A program made the position numbers and the translations under genes. 64,000 nucleotides of DNA from Siphonodentalium dalli. Taxonomy: Eukaryota > Mollusca > Scaphopoda > Gadilida > Siphonodentaliidae. Positions 11,487 through 22,664 of this stretch are shown here, in pieces (position 1 is the first letter of the stretch; each line of letters starts with the position of its first letter). The stretch covers positions 77,975,980 to 78,039,979 of the forward strand of contig CP136063.1 in the NCBI GenBank assembly GCA_032622095.1, given 5' to 3'. The notes under the pieces were generated by a model. It did no database searches. It was not told the DNA's origin and saw only the letters and a list, made by a program, of their open reading frames with translations.

Positions 11487-11948
11487 CCCTTTACCCAACA
11501 GAACGGCCCTGTGCCAATGCATTCTCTTATATATGCGAGTCGACCATAGGTCGCCTCGCATATATAAGAGAATGCATTGGCTTAACACATATTAAAAATG
11601 ATAAAATTGTCAAAGAATGTAGAAAAATATTATAAAATTGTTAAAAAATGTAAAAAACAAATATATATAATTGTTAAAGAATGTAAGAAAAAGTGGTAAA
11701 AAGTATTAAAAAAAGAATTTTGTTAGGCCAATGCATTCTCTTATATATGCGAGGCGACCTATGGTCGACTCGCATATATAAGAGAATGCATTGGCACAGG
11801 GCATAACTGGAACCATCACAATGTGGTCAACGAACCGGTTCCAATGATATCCATATTTGTATGGTGTTATTGAGACAGACCGAAGATATTTTAGGCTGTT
11901 GAAGCTTTATTTGGGCGTTTTTGGCCGTTTTGTTGGGTAAAGGGTTAA
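11483..11948. mobile_element. TTAA-flanked MITE with paired hairpins, copy C (inverted)
   Basis: Same family as 159-558 in opposite orientation: the GGCCGTTTT...GAAGCTTTATTTGGGC side now lies on the right. TTAA at 11483-11486 and 11945-11948. Hairpins at 11514-11580 and 11728-11794 are each near identical to the other copies, although the spacer between them is longer and has diverged. Confidence 0.9.
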
Positions 11949-12434
11949 AAAAATAAAAATAAATAATAATAAGGATCGGAGCGGGGTGATTGTAGCAGAA
12001 CATAAATTACACATCGAGAGCTGGTCAATATCCTTGTCTGCTTTACGTAAATACAGTAGGAATCACTGAAGTAAATGGTTTCCCATAGGCGACAGTGTTA
12101 ACGTTTCGGCCAAATTCACTGAATTGAAGCCTGCAGGCCATACCAGTGATGTTTATCCAGCTAGATTGACACCAGTTGATCACGAAAATGCAAGAAAAAT
12201 CATAGGTCATGTGTTTACTTTTAAAAATAAATCCCCAAGTGTACGACAGGGCTATCCCACAGCCAAATTTGATCTGGAAAAACACAGAACTACAACAGCT
12301 AGTTAAATACATTTCCCGCTCACAAAAATCCATTCCCCCATTCATTCACCAGTTTAAATTATTTAGATATTATGTACAAATCAAATAAACGCGATGTCAT
12401 CCTTTAATAACGTGTCGCGTGTATCAGGTGAAGG
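11949..12434. other. No gene recognised
   Basis: Starts with an A-rich tract. Overlapping frames at 12043-12345 (minus) and 12124-12306 (plus) have no motif that I recognise. Confidence 0.35.
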
Positions 12435-12644
12435 TCATTCTTCAGTTACCTTCACCTTTAGCAATTCCACGGTGTACTCGCTCCCCGACTCTAGAACACA
12501 TTTAGCTCCCTGATTCCAGTACACCTCTACTCTGTAAATTCCCATGGATAAAATAGCCATTAGCTGCGGACACATGTACCACAGTAGCGATGGCCCAATA
12601 TGTGTGCGTCTTATCTTATTATGGTGGAGTGTGGTGGTCGTCAA
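12435..12644 (-). CDS. Exon-like unrecognised fragment (possible terminal exon)
   Basis: The last ~50 codons of this minus-strand frame read like a real soluble protein end (GIYRVEVYWNQGAKCVLESG then SEYTVELLKVKVTEE and TGA). Composition is balanced and third positions are richer in G/C than in surrounding DNA. A CCGCAG at about 12565-12570 could be a splice acceptor, with the upstream codons then intronic. No partner exon is visible nearby. I do not recognise the family; it could be a stranded host exon, a retro-copied fragment or chance. Confidence 0.25.
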   Translation of the reverse strand: MTTTTLHHNKIRRTHIGPSLLWYMCPQLMAILSMGIYRVEVYWNQGAKCVLESGSEYTVELLKVKVTEE

Positions 12645-13498
12645 AATTACAATGCCATAGCTGTCGCCCGCTGCGTTTCTCCTACAATGAGTCTACTGAA
12701 CCAATTAACCCTGTTCGTCCTAACGAGGCTGATATAAATTCATTATATAGCGATATTGTGTTATTACAGTTGCACGATCGTTCAGCATTATGTTTGACAG
12801 TGACAATCAGGGTTGGCAAAAATAATTCGAATTTGGCAAAAAATATTTTCATTTGGCAAGTCACTTTTTAATTCCTCAAGACAGCTGACAAATATTGATC
12901 AATCAATACCATTGATTTCAGGAAACTCTTACAATATAATTATATTAGTGGTGTTTTAGATGGTTTAGGAAAAGTTAACACCTCTATTAAGATGCAGTTA
13001 ATCTGATAGCTATTATACATGTATATAGTATCGATGGGTAGAGGGATTACCATTATTTAGTGTGGTGGTGTTTACATAGCTAATCCTCTTGTGGTGTGCC
13101 TTTCTGGTGAAGCAACCCTGCTATCATTTTATTTTTCTGTGATTGGTTCATTGTTGTATGGAAAATAAATTATTAACTAACTGCTTTCCTATCGATATCA
13201 AAAGTCGTTCAAACTGTGAGTCTGTGAGTGTCGAAACATAAGACTTAATGTTGCAGAAAATGGTAGCATTTGGCAAATTCTAAAAGTATTTGGCAAATTA
13301 TTTGTCGAAAGTAAATTTCGGTCCAGCGCGGACCCTGGTGACAATCCCTTATTCACCCACATGTACGTAGTCCGTGTTATTGATATAACCTCAATGCACG
13401 TGTATCTACTTATATTAATTGCATGCGTATTAAGACAGTTCCCCAATGTTTGCGTTTTTTTATTTTTCGACGTTTAGTTGTACTGGGTAAGATTCTCT
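12645..13498. other. No gene recognised
   Basis: A TTGGCAAA motif recurs at 12813-12858 and 13265-13300, suggesting an eroded dispersed repeat. No coding region is supported. Confidence 0.35.
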
Positions 13499-13626
13499 AT
13501 TCCGAAGGTTCATTATTCCGAAGGTTCGCTATTCCGACGGTTCATTACTCCGAATGTTCCATATTCCGAATGTTCATTATTCCTAAGTTTCGCTATTCCG
13601 AACGTTCGATATTCCGAAGGTTTTCT
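13499..13626. repeat. 16-bp tandem repeat, eight units
   Basis: Eight consecutive 16-bp units of consensus ATTCCGAANGTTCNNT occupy exactly 128 bases, followed by a broken ninth (ATTCTGGG). Because 16 is not a multiple of three, the units read in shifting frames and the overlapping plus-strand frames are not genes. Confidence 0.95.
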
Positions 13627-14928
13627 ATTCTGGGCGTATTTAACCATAAATGAATCAAAATGAAAAATACTATTACGCTACATATAGTACATTTATACAC
13701 CCCATTATAATTCCCAGACTGTCCCAGATGTCGGTTATTAATAGGAAAGGTTTTGTAAGAATTCTTACAAAAAATAGTCCATTGCAACATAAATTACCAC
13801 GTTTTGTACGAACTTCCCACTTTTTTTTTAAAGAAAATGGCCAGGTTTTATAAGATTCTTAAATTTAAGTGGGCGAGAATTCTGACATAAGTGGTGAGCT
13901 TGTTTTTTTCTTTCTTTCTTCCAAAACCTGACGATGTTTTCTTGCAAAACTGGGGACCTCCCTCAGATTCTAAAAATAGTAGGCGATTTCTTTGAAAAGT
14001 GGGATGTTCTTACAAACGTGACAATGATTACAGTAGTGGGCATAACATGTGGTGGACTATTGGCCAAGTGGGCACACGTTATATCTCCGTGAGGCCGCTT
14101 CCATACTTCTCAGTCGATTTTATTACAAAACCAATATCAGTTGTTGAGATTCTTTCAAACAAGAGGGACCAAGCCACATAACCGCATTGTTTACAGTTGG
14201 CGCATTCGGCTGTGCACCTCTAAATCAAAGCGGAAAACATTGGACTGACTGACAATAGGTCAGTAACTGCACCGAACTCGGTGTCGTTATCTAAACAAAC
14301 ACTAAACAAGTGTGATAATGGTGCCGTCGTTGATATTGCCTCGGGATGTTATGCTATCACTCATAATGTATGGGAGACATGGAATTCTTAATAGTGAATG
14401 TCTGCGATTAATACCGTTGTCAACATGAAACATGGAGAATCCATTACAATGATAACACACAGACACGTTGGTTGAAGATTCAAATTCAACGAAGGTCTTT
14501 GACGTAATTTTGATATCGCTGTCTCATTTCTAAATCGATAGAACCAGAGTTAGTGCAACGTGATTATAATCCAAACGAATCAAGCAATGTTTTCATGACA
14601 GAGTTCCAAAGTGATGCTCCACACTGCTGGGTTCGAGTGTCCTAATAATTCACTAAAGGGACCCAAGGCATTCGATGTGGGTTCATGCGAAATAACATAA
14701 AAGTCCGTAACGTAAAACCACTATCATCAACAAGTACATGTAAAATAGAGTGGCTTTGTTTTTGTTTTCATTATTTTGTTTTATTTGATTGTTTATTTAA
14801 CTCCACGCCACACAATTAAGTGGCGAATATACAGAGTACTAATTAAGATATATACATATATTTACAAAAGGGGGCCACTGTTGTCTGGCTTGCCATTTTC
14901 ATATGGCAGAAGTGTATAGTTGCACTAT
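13627..14928. other. No gene recognised
   Basis: Includes T-rich tracts near 13812-13920 and repeated TTCTTACAAA-type words. No motif-bearing frame or RNA gene was seen. Confidence 0.4.
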
Positions 14929-15245
14929 CAGCACCATCAACAGCAACATCAACATCATCATCGTCATCATCATCGTCATCATCATCGTCATCATCATCAT
15001 CGTCGTCGTCACCATCGTCGTCGTTATCGTCGTCGCCACAACCACCGTCATCATCATCTTCATCATCATCATCATCTTCATCATCGTCATAATCATCATC
15101 ATCATCATCGTTAGCATGATCATCAAAATCATCGTCGGCGTCGTCATCATCATCATCGTCGTTATTGTCATCGTCGTCGTCATCGTTATCATCATCGCCA
15201 TCATGAGCACCACCATAACCATCATCGTCGCCATCATCATCACTA
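14929..15245. repeat. Trinucleotide (ATC/GTC) microsatellite
   Basis: About 315 bases of CATCATCGT-type triplets interrupted by CAC, TTC and TTA. The minus strand reads as a 148-codon frame dominated by aspartate, with other frames giving poly-Met/Thr, poly-Ile/Val or poly-His. All frames being open is what a trinucleotide repeat produces. The Asp frame has no signal peptide (MTIILTLSRYWRVIN), so an acidic secreted biomineral protein is not supported. Confidence 0.9.
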
Positions 15246-15337
15246 TTGATAACTCTCCAATAACGAGATAACGTCAAAATTATTGTCATGTAAATATTAC
15301 TGTTATAGTGACATTAGTCCAATAAAGTACCACAGGT

Positions 15338-15360
15338 TAGGATAGGATAGGATAGGATAA
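15338..15360. repeat. Short GGATA pentanucleotide run
   Basis: Four consecutive AGGAT units followed by AATTTTATTTACAATACAC. It may be the edge of a decayed element; too short to say more. Confidence 0.6.
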
Positions 15361-15929
15361 TTTTATTTACAATACACACACATGGAAAGTACAATTACAA
15401 ATAAATATAATATTAATAGACTATACATGTATATTGATAGGGGTGATATAGTCATGGTTTATAAGTACGTCGAAGTGGGATCATGAGAAATAACATAACA
15501 GTCTGTAAAACAACTGTTATCAACAAGTAAATGAAAAAATAGATTGACTTTGTTCATATTTTCATTATTGATATTACACTCCAATCATTGGATTTCACAT
15601 GTTAAAACCATTGATTTAAAAACAGTGTAATTACATATAAAAGTCCAAGTAGTCCAATAAGATACCAAAGTTTAATCAACACTGGACGGTAAACATTGGA
15701 AAATACAAAATATTCTGAAAATAATATTCAGACTAAAATATTTGAAGTTACTATAAGATTAGTCATATTTGTTGACATCACCGTAACATTTTTGTTTACA
15801 TAACAATGGTTTCAACTCGTAAACATTCGTTATTGGGGAGCTATCAATGATAAATATAAGAACCCGTTTATATCATATGCGCTCATATTGGTATTATTAA
15901 CCTCAATTTACGCGTTTTAAAAAAAACAT
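15361..15929. other. No gene recognised
   Basis: A GAAATAACATAA...GTCCGTAA...CTATCATCAACAAGTA block near 14688-14740 recurs in altered form at 15487-15530, so an old duplication spans the microsatellite. No gene. Confidence 0.35.
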
Positions 15930-16070
15930 TCCGATATGGGATATTTCCATACAAAATACGCCAATATTGAAATTATTTAAACTACTTTTTTCATCGAGGC
16001 GACTTACCAGATCATGCTATTTATAATGTGTTTTCACTGCGACCGCGCCATTCAACGGATAACGGTATAC
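15930..16070. repeat. Dispersed repeat S, related to family J core
   Basis: Matches 24480-24612 in reverse: GATATTTCCATAC, ATTATTTAAACTAC, TTTTTTCATCGA and TAATGTGTTTTCACTGCG occur in order. The TTTTCACTGCG...CGCGCCAT part is also the core of family J, so S and J look like variants of one foldback lineage. Confidence 0.55.
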
Positions 16071-16589
16071 GCTCATTGTGGGCTTATTTAAGAATCAAAT
16101 CCGCCCAAAATTAACCCACATTTGTGAATATTTACATCCAATATGAAACAATTTGCATGAGGATATGTTGTCTTATTGGCGATATTATTACAGACTTTTT
16201 ATAAGTGTTGCACAATTGACCACTGCGAGTGCATTGGGTCCCTTTAAAGATGTTGCATCTCTTCTCTGCAATGTCTGTATATAGTTGTGGTATAAAATAT
16301 TAATCAGAGAGAACAGGCGCAGGAGCTTGTTACCAGGACATAATTTGTCTCTAATAATTTATATGAAGCGGGCAGAAAATGATGGCTATTTTTATAGCTT
16401 TAGATTATTTTTAAAATTAGAAATCGATCTTTTCAAACATCTTTAAGTGAAATGTGAGATACCCCAACGGCGAGATGCACGAAGATCATGTATTATACAC
16501 ACACGTATTGGGCGTCAATATCAGTTGATAACACAATTATCATATTTTATTAATTAGTTATCACATGTTTGACTTGAGCGACCTATTAT

Positions 16590-17145
16590 CGACCTCGGCT
16601 GATATGACTCCAAACTCGGCTGATAACCCACTAAAATCGGCTGATAACCCACTAAACTCGGCTGATATCAGTTGTGACGACACCGAGCGAAGCGTAGTGT
16701 TTTTCATCCAAGGTAACAGCCATTCGGGGATGCAGTCACAGTGCTAGATCGATAAAACGACAATTTCATAGTGGATTTGAAGTAATTTCATGTCATTTCG
16801 AACTGGTATTTACTCCGTAATTTAAATGGAAATTGTGAATATCTATTCGGGCATCACACACATATTTACAACTCATCAACATCGTATTTAAATTGTAAAT
16901 TTAGTTATTTCGTTTAGATTTTATCTGTTGTCCATTCAATTTTATGTTTACACCGATTAACTGAAATTGGAATGGATAGTGGTGGTATTACCATAATACT
17001 GTTGATCTAATTAATAACGAGGTTATTATTGGTTAGTGGGATAATGGCCGAGACATATCAGCCCTCGGTAAACTTCATATCAGCCTTCGACCTTCGGTCT
17101 CAGGCTGATATGGAGTTACCTCGGCTGATATCTCGGCCGATGTCC
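16590..17145. repeat. Inverted CGGCTGATA-rich repeat
   Basis: The left side has four CGGCTGATA copies (16597-16670). The right side (17040-17140) has ATATCAGCC complements plus CGGCTGATATCTCGGCCGA. Both sides are flanked by ATTAATTAGTTAT-like and ATAACGAGGTTATTA-like AT sequence. The symmetry suggests a decayed foldback element with a unique middle. Confidence 0.5.
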
Positions 17146-18182
17146 AACTATCGAAGTAAGTTAACCTCTAAATATATAGACCTGCATGATGTGAGCGTGT
17201 GCATAGGACTAATGCGTTTTCATTGGCTACCAGATTTAAAAATGCCAGGAGTTTTTTTTATTTGATAGCTAGTACTAGTATACATGTAGAAATTTACAGA
17301 GAAACATGAATGTAACAGTAGCTTATACGATGAGTTTTAACAATAATATGAGGTGATATGATCGTATGAGGCTGCAAAAAGGAGTCGGAGTGGAAATAAT
17401 TTGATTTTAGGCAGTAACTGACGAAGATCAGGATTAATTATAAATGTACATACAGACTAGCTGTGGTAGATTAGGACGTCACCTTGTGGGTAACCGTTGA
17501 AAGGACAAAGATTGGCAAGTATTTTTCTAGATTTTTAATCGTCACAGCTGTGTGTGCAATTGATCAGCAACAATTCTCCCAACGGCATCTGGTGGTGATC
17601 TTCGGGGTTTTCCTCTAGCTATTCTATAGAGCGCTATCGTATAGGGGACATCCAAGACGGAGAAAGGGATTCGATTTGGCTAGAAAATGTCCATGCTTAT
17701 ATATTAAGTGCTGGTTTGGTTATGAAAAGAAAATTAGTGCTGTTTTGTTATATATAGTGTCTTGGTGTCAGAAAGTCGTCGCTCAATATCAATAAGTAAT
17801 GACATGACCAGTGCAACTCTAGTATGTTGAATGCTGGGTAGTAGCTGCACCAGGGAACACTCCGAGATCAGCGTTATATACATATATATTAATCCATATT
17901 GTTTATTATATAGTATTTAGTTATAGCTATTATACTGTTTATACTCGAAGTCGATAGATATTGTGTCCACATGGGCCGACGCCTGCAATTGTTTATAGTT
18001 GGACCGACCCCCACCCGCCTTTTTTATGTTGTTCTATAAGTGCACATATGTGAACCAGGGGTCGGTCTGTCTATATATATATGTACTTTCTTTATATCAT
18101 ACAATTATGATTTATGAGAAATAAACTGTTGATTGAATGATCGAGATTGATATATTTCGCATGGGAACCGATATAATACGTT
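17146..18182. other. No gene recognised
   Basis: AT-rich sequence ending in an AATAAACTGTTGATTGAATGA tail just before the family J copy, which could be the 3' end of an old retro-element. No supported coding region. Confidence 0.35.
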
Positions 18183-19065
18183 GATCACATCACCATGTTA
18201 GGTTCAACTGTCGTAGGTGGGTCTGATATAACTCCATGCAAGTTTAGTGTATCGTGGTTAGAATTTGATGCAATACATAGTATGTCAAGACTGCGACATG
18301 GATGGGACGCACGCAATTATGTTACATTAGCCATCAGGGTGGCACAAGAAAGAAGTGAGGGCAGGCTTATTTTCTATTGTGGTCCCCGTAAAAGTCAAAT
18401 TAAGACGCACACTCCTCCGTGTACAGTTGATGTTGGGTCTTCAACATATCCCCGGGGAAATACGCACATAATCGACCTATAATGTGAAATAGCTACATGC
18501 TTGATTCTGAGATAAGCAGATAATGGACTCTTATCCGTTATGTCGTTTTATGGTGCGGGACACAGTGAAAACACATGTTTAAAAAAGCATACACCTGAAA
18601 AGTCGTGACTTGGATTATTTGTGTCATTGTCCACACATAATCAGCTTAGAATCACCTAATTATGAGTCGATAATGTGACTAAAATATTATAATTTTCAGC
18701 ACATTATTATCGACTCAAAATGGGACGATTCTAAGCAGATTATCTACCTGAAACAAGTTCTATTATAAGCAGATAATTTTTCTGTTTTTGCGAGAACAGG
18801 CTGGGGTCTTAGTTACCACACTATTTCAGCCAATTACCAACCACGTGACCAACCACGATGGAATGGGTCTCAACAGCAACATCAACAATACAAACCGCTA
18901 ATGTCACTGTCAATCAAACATCTGATGTGAGAACAAGATGATCCCATGAAATAATCACACCTCTGCAGACCATGGCCAAACTAGGATACACCACAATGGA
19001 ACCGCGTGTATTGCTTGATTTATGTATTGGCTACACGCCCGTGTTTAATACTTAAGCTTGGACTT
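18183..19065 (+). mobile_element. Repeat family J, long copy 1
   Basis: Starts ATCACATCACCATGTTAGG and aligns almost end to end with 22665-23630 by ordered identical blocks (GGTGGGTCTGATATAACTCC, AAGACTGCGACATG, CACTCCTCCGTGTACAGTTG, AACATCTGATGTGAGAACAAG). It contains a 95-codon frame (18195-18482) that is broken in the second copy, so coding is unlikely. It lies directly upstream of a LINE, with copy 2 directly downstream. Confidence 0.8.
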
Positions 19066-19203
19066 TTTGACATAAATAAGAAATTAATTTGGCCGTCGCA
19101 GAGCAAGCATAAACAGAGACATACCACTCTAAGAGGTGTGAGCATACGACTTCCATTAATCTTATTGGTTATTTCCATTCTACTTGTCAAATAGCCACGA
19201 TCT

Positions 19204-20168
19204 GGGCACCCGGACATTATACCACAAAACATTCGAAGTATTAGAAATAAACTCGACAAGGTAAAAGATCTTATCAGTGAATATGATGTTCTATGTTTTA
19301 CCGAAACACATCTTGATGTCACATACCCTTCTGAAAATTTACTAATAGATGGCTTTAGAACCCCCATCCGAGAAGATTGTGATCAATATGGCGGTGGTAT
19401 GTGCATATATTTTGCAGAACACTTAGTATACTCCCGTTGAGAAGGCCTAGAATTTGATTCGCCCATAATGTGGTTCGACATCCAGTCGGCAAGATGTCAT
19501 ATCATCTTGACATTATCATACCGGTCCGATGCGTTTTGTGCCACAAATTACTGGAATATTTTAGGCAACGCAATTCATGAAGCTATGAAATTACACCAAA
19601 TATGGTCATGCTTGGTGACTTTAACTCTAATATGTTGGACCCCAATTCCAAACTAAGCAAAATTATCGATTATTACTCCATTAGAAATGCGACTAAAACT
19701 CCAACAAGAGTTACCGAAGACTCTCAGAGCTTACTTGGCCCAATTCTTGTATGTGGAGATCTAAGTGTCAGTGGTGCAGATATTATAGATTTCGAAGTAT
19801 CAGATCACTGTGGTGTCTATGCGACTCTTTCTTACGACAACTCTGCCACCCCATCCTTCCAAAGAACTATTTGGAATTACAAACACGCCGACTTCAGTAG
19901 GGCTACCTCCTTAATAAATTATATACATTGGGATAATCTCCTCCGACCAATGGCGGACGTTGACACAGCTGTAGCAGTATTTTATGTTAATTCCTTGAAA
20001 TTATGCACGAAACCATCCCGACCTCGACAGTCACTATTCGAAACAGAATCTGGTTCAACTCAGAAATTCGTCGCGAGCTACGGAAACGCGATAGATTCAG
20101 ATCGATTACACTCAAACGTAATACCGATCAAAACTGGGAAAAATAAAAAAAATCACGAAATAGAGTAA
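19204..20168 (+). pseudogene. LINE 1 apurinic-type endonuclease domain, broken
   Basis: Residues of an exonuclease-endonuclease-phosphatase fold occur in order over two frames: NIRSIRNKLDKV then VLCFTETHLD (catalytic Glu) near 19228-19315, a TGA stop at 19438-19440, continuation through MWFDIQSARCH, then a frame change near 19600 to VMLGDFNSNM (Asp-Asn motif) and finally EVSDHCGVYATL (Asp-His motif) near 19795. The family's active site would be complete if the frames were continuous, but here it is interrupted. A further frame shift before 20168 separates it from the RT frame. Confidence 0.8.
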
Positions 20169-20173
20169 ACAAC

Positions 20174-21556
20174 ATGAAAATACATGAGAAAGCTAAATTC
20201 GAAGAACATCTAGATGAAAGAGTTAATGACTCGCCATCATCTAGAGATTTTTGGCAAATCATCAATTACCTTTTGAACAAAAAGAAAACAAACAAAATAC
20301 CACCACTTTATTCGGCTAACGGCGAAGTCATATCAAATGGAGTTTCATACGCCAGCAATGACATCGATAAAGCTAGACTTCTGAACGCAAACTTTATCCA
20401 AAATTCATCTATAAAAGATATAGGACATCAACTACCAGATTTTCCTCTCAGGTGCGGCAACAAACTCACTGATATTCCCATTTCACACGCATATATTGTT
20501 ACAGTAATCGAAAGCCTCAAAACAAATAAAGCTCAGGGCCACGATGGAATTAATTCTAAAATGTTGAAAGGAACGGCAACTGCTGTTGCCACTCTGCTTC
20601 TATTACTCTCCAAGAACACGCTAAATATGGGCAAATTTCCGTCGAACTGGAAGAAAGCTAATGTAATACCAATATTTAAAAAAGGAGATCCCGCGGACTG
20701 TTTAATTTATCGACCAATTTCTCTTCTCCCTATCCTTGGAAAAGTTTTCGAAAAGACGGTACTCAAATATATTAATGTATTCGACGAGAACTGCCTCCTA
20801 TATCGACACCAATCCGGCTTTACTGAAGGACATAATACAACATATCAACTTCTGGATATGTATCATAACCTATGTCAGAGCCTCGACAACAACTTGCACA
20901 CATGTGCTATTTTTTGTGATATTTCAATGGCGTTCGAGAGGGTCTGGCATAAGTGTTTGATACATAAATTAGACAAGTATGGAATTTCTGGTCAGCTGTC
21001 CATTTGGTTGGAGCACTATCTTTTTAACAGACAACAAAGAGTCTTGGTGAATAATACATACTCAGAGTTCGAATTGGTCCCCGTTGGAGTGCCTCAAGGG
21101 TTAATACTCGGACCTTTTATGTTTTTATCCAAAATAAATGATCTCCCGGATAACCTTATCTCAACAACTAGAATGTACGCCGACGACACATGCATTATCG
21201 CATATCATTATGGCCTGACCATCCTTGAATTTGATCTAAATCAAGACCTAGAATCAATATCAAATTGGGCGCGCAAATGGCTGGTAAATTTCAATCCATC
21301 GAAAACCAAAGCAATATCTTTCTCGTTATCGGGCAAACAAACGAACCCCACACTTGTATTCCAAGACCAAAACATCTCCTTCGAAACGTCACATACACAC
21401 CTTGGTGTCGAAATTCAATCAAATTTAGACTGGAACGATCACATTAATAATATAATTAAGAGAGTTTCGTCCCGCATCTCACAACTAAGAAGATTCAAAT
21501 ACAGCTTAAGTGCAAACACGTTAGAAAAAAATACAAAACTTACGTTCTACCAATAA
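20174..21556 (+). pseudogene. LINE 1 reverse transcriptase domain
   Basis: A 460-codon open stretch. Residues ~1-110 are the linker that follows the endonuclease. RT motifs follow: NWKKANVIPIFKKGDP, YRPISLLPILGKVFEK, then FCDISMAFERVWH (motif A; catalytic Asp kept, the usual AFD is AFE), GVPQGLILGP (motif B, Leu in place of the usual Ser) and RMYADDTCII (motif C, intact YADD). It ends by frameshift just before the segment reading YADVVWDCAPQFW. Called a pseudogene because the flanking parts of the same ORF are disrupted, though this block is unusually well preserved. Confidence 0.85.
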
Positions 21557-22394
21557 TGGATTATGCTGATGTAGTTTGGGACTGTGCACCACAATTCTGG
21601 ATGGACAAACTTGGACGTTTACATGTGGACGCCGCCAGAATAGTGACCTGGTTAACCCGCTCTGTCTCCAATACAAATGTTTTACTCGAAGTAAACATAC
21701 GAAACATACAAGGTTTCTAAAAAGGACTTAGAAATCTTTTTAGTCCAACCTTAGGGGCGCAGGGAGAAACACCACCTACAAACACTTTTTAAAATAACTA
21801 ATTAAGAAACTCCAGAATATCTCACCCTACTTCTACCAGCCCGGGCAGCACATGTATCAAACAACCGGTACAATTTTAGACAACCGCGTTCTATCTACTC
21901 GCACCACTGGACAACCGCACACATTATATGAACTCATTCTTCCTAAACACAACCCATGAGTGGAATAAGCTCCCTTCGTTTGTCATAGATTCTGAAAATA
22001 TATCCGATTTTAAAACTCACATAAACATAATCGCCCCTGCTCCAAAACCCTATCCACTTTATAGAACAGGTCATCGGAAGGTTAGTGTGAACCATTGTAA
22101 ACTCCGAAACTATCGACTAGCGACTTAAAGAGTGACATGCAAAATAATCACATAGCTGATAGTCCTAAATGTCAATGTGGTTTCCCGAAGGAGGATGCTA
22201 GTCATTTCTTCTTCCACTGTCCATTGTTCACCAACCAGAGGAGAATATTTTACCACAAACTTGAAACAAATAACTTTCATATAGAAAATATTAAGCATCT
22301 TCTCTGTGGAATCTCTGAAAATGACCACAGAAGAAATGTATTGCTATTTCATATTTCACAGTCCTACATTACTGCAACTAAACGTTTTGGGTAA
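21557..22394 (+). pseudogene. LINE 1 C-terminal region with CCHC motif
   Basis: Pieces in alternating frames continue ORF2: MDYADVVWDCAP near 21555, MNSFFLNTTHEWNKLPS (21928-22128) and CQCGFPKEDASHFFFHC (within 22137-22394). The last matches the CxC...H...C signature common after the RT in Jockey-type LINEs. Frameshifts and stops separate the pieces. Confidence 0.75.
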
Positions 22395-22664
22395 TTTCGA
22401 TCATATATTTTTCTGTTATGTCAACCTGTCATTGAAAACAATTAAAAATTTAAATGCCCGGCCTTTTTAGACACAACTTATGACAACGTGAGGGTAAAAC
22501 TGGACACAATAAAACTCCACTCACAGCACACTCTGTACAAATATTCACATCTGTTTCCCTGCTTAAATATTCACAAATTTCATCCTGTCATCTTGTTGAC
22601 AAAACTTGTATCCCAATCCCCATGTATATAATTGATATACAATAAAATATGTTTAAATCAAAAA

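Larger units (their letters stand above)
19066..22664 (+). mobile_element. Decayed non-LTR retrotransposon (LINE 1)
   Basis: Plus-strand remnant with endonuclease, reverse transcriptase and C-terminal CCHC region in the canonical order, ending in an AATAAAATATGTTTAAATC tail at about 22640-22664. Several frameshifts and stops make it non-functional as it stands. Domain order and C-terminal motif fit the Jockey-superfamily LINEs (family knowledge); the exact clade cannot be fixed by eye. It is bracketed by the two long family J copies. Confidence 0.85.

Noticed and set aside
13423-13663. Two overlapping frames rich in IPKVHYSEGS-like repeats
   Set aside because: Produced by the 16-bp tandem repeat read in shifting frames.
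14843-15289. 148-residue aspartate-rich open frame, tempting as an acidic shell-matrix protein
   Set aside because: All reading frames through the region are open because it is an imperfect trinucleotide repeat; there is no signal peptide or flanking coding sequence.
18195-18482. 95-codon frame in family J as a gene
   Set aside because: The second J copy has stops and frameshifts in the same region, so no coding constraint is evident.
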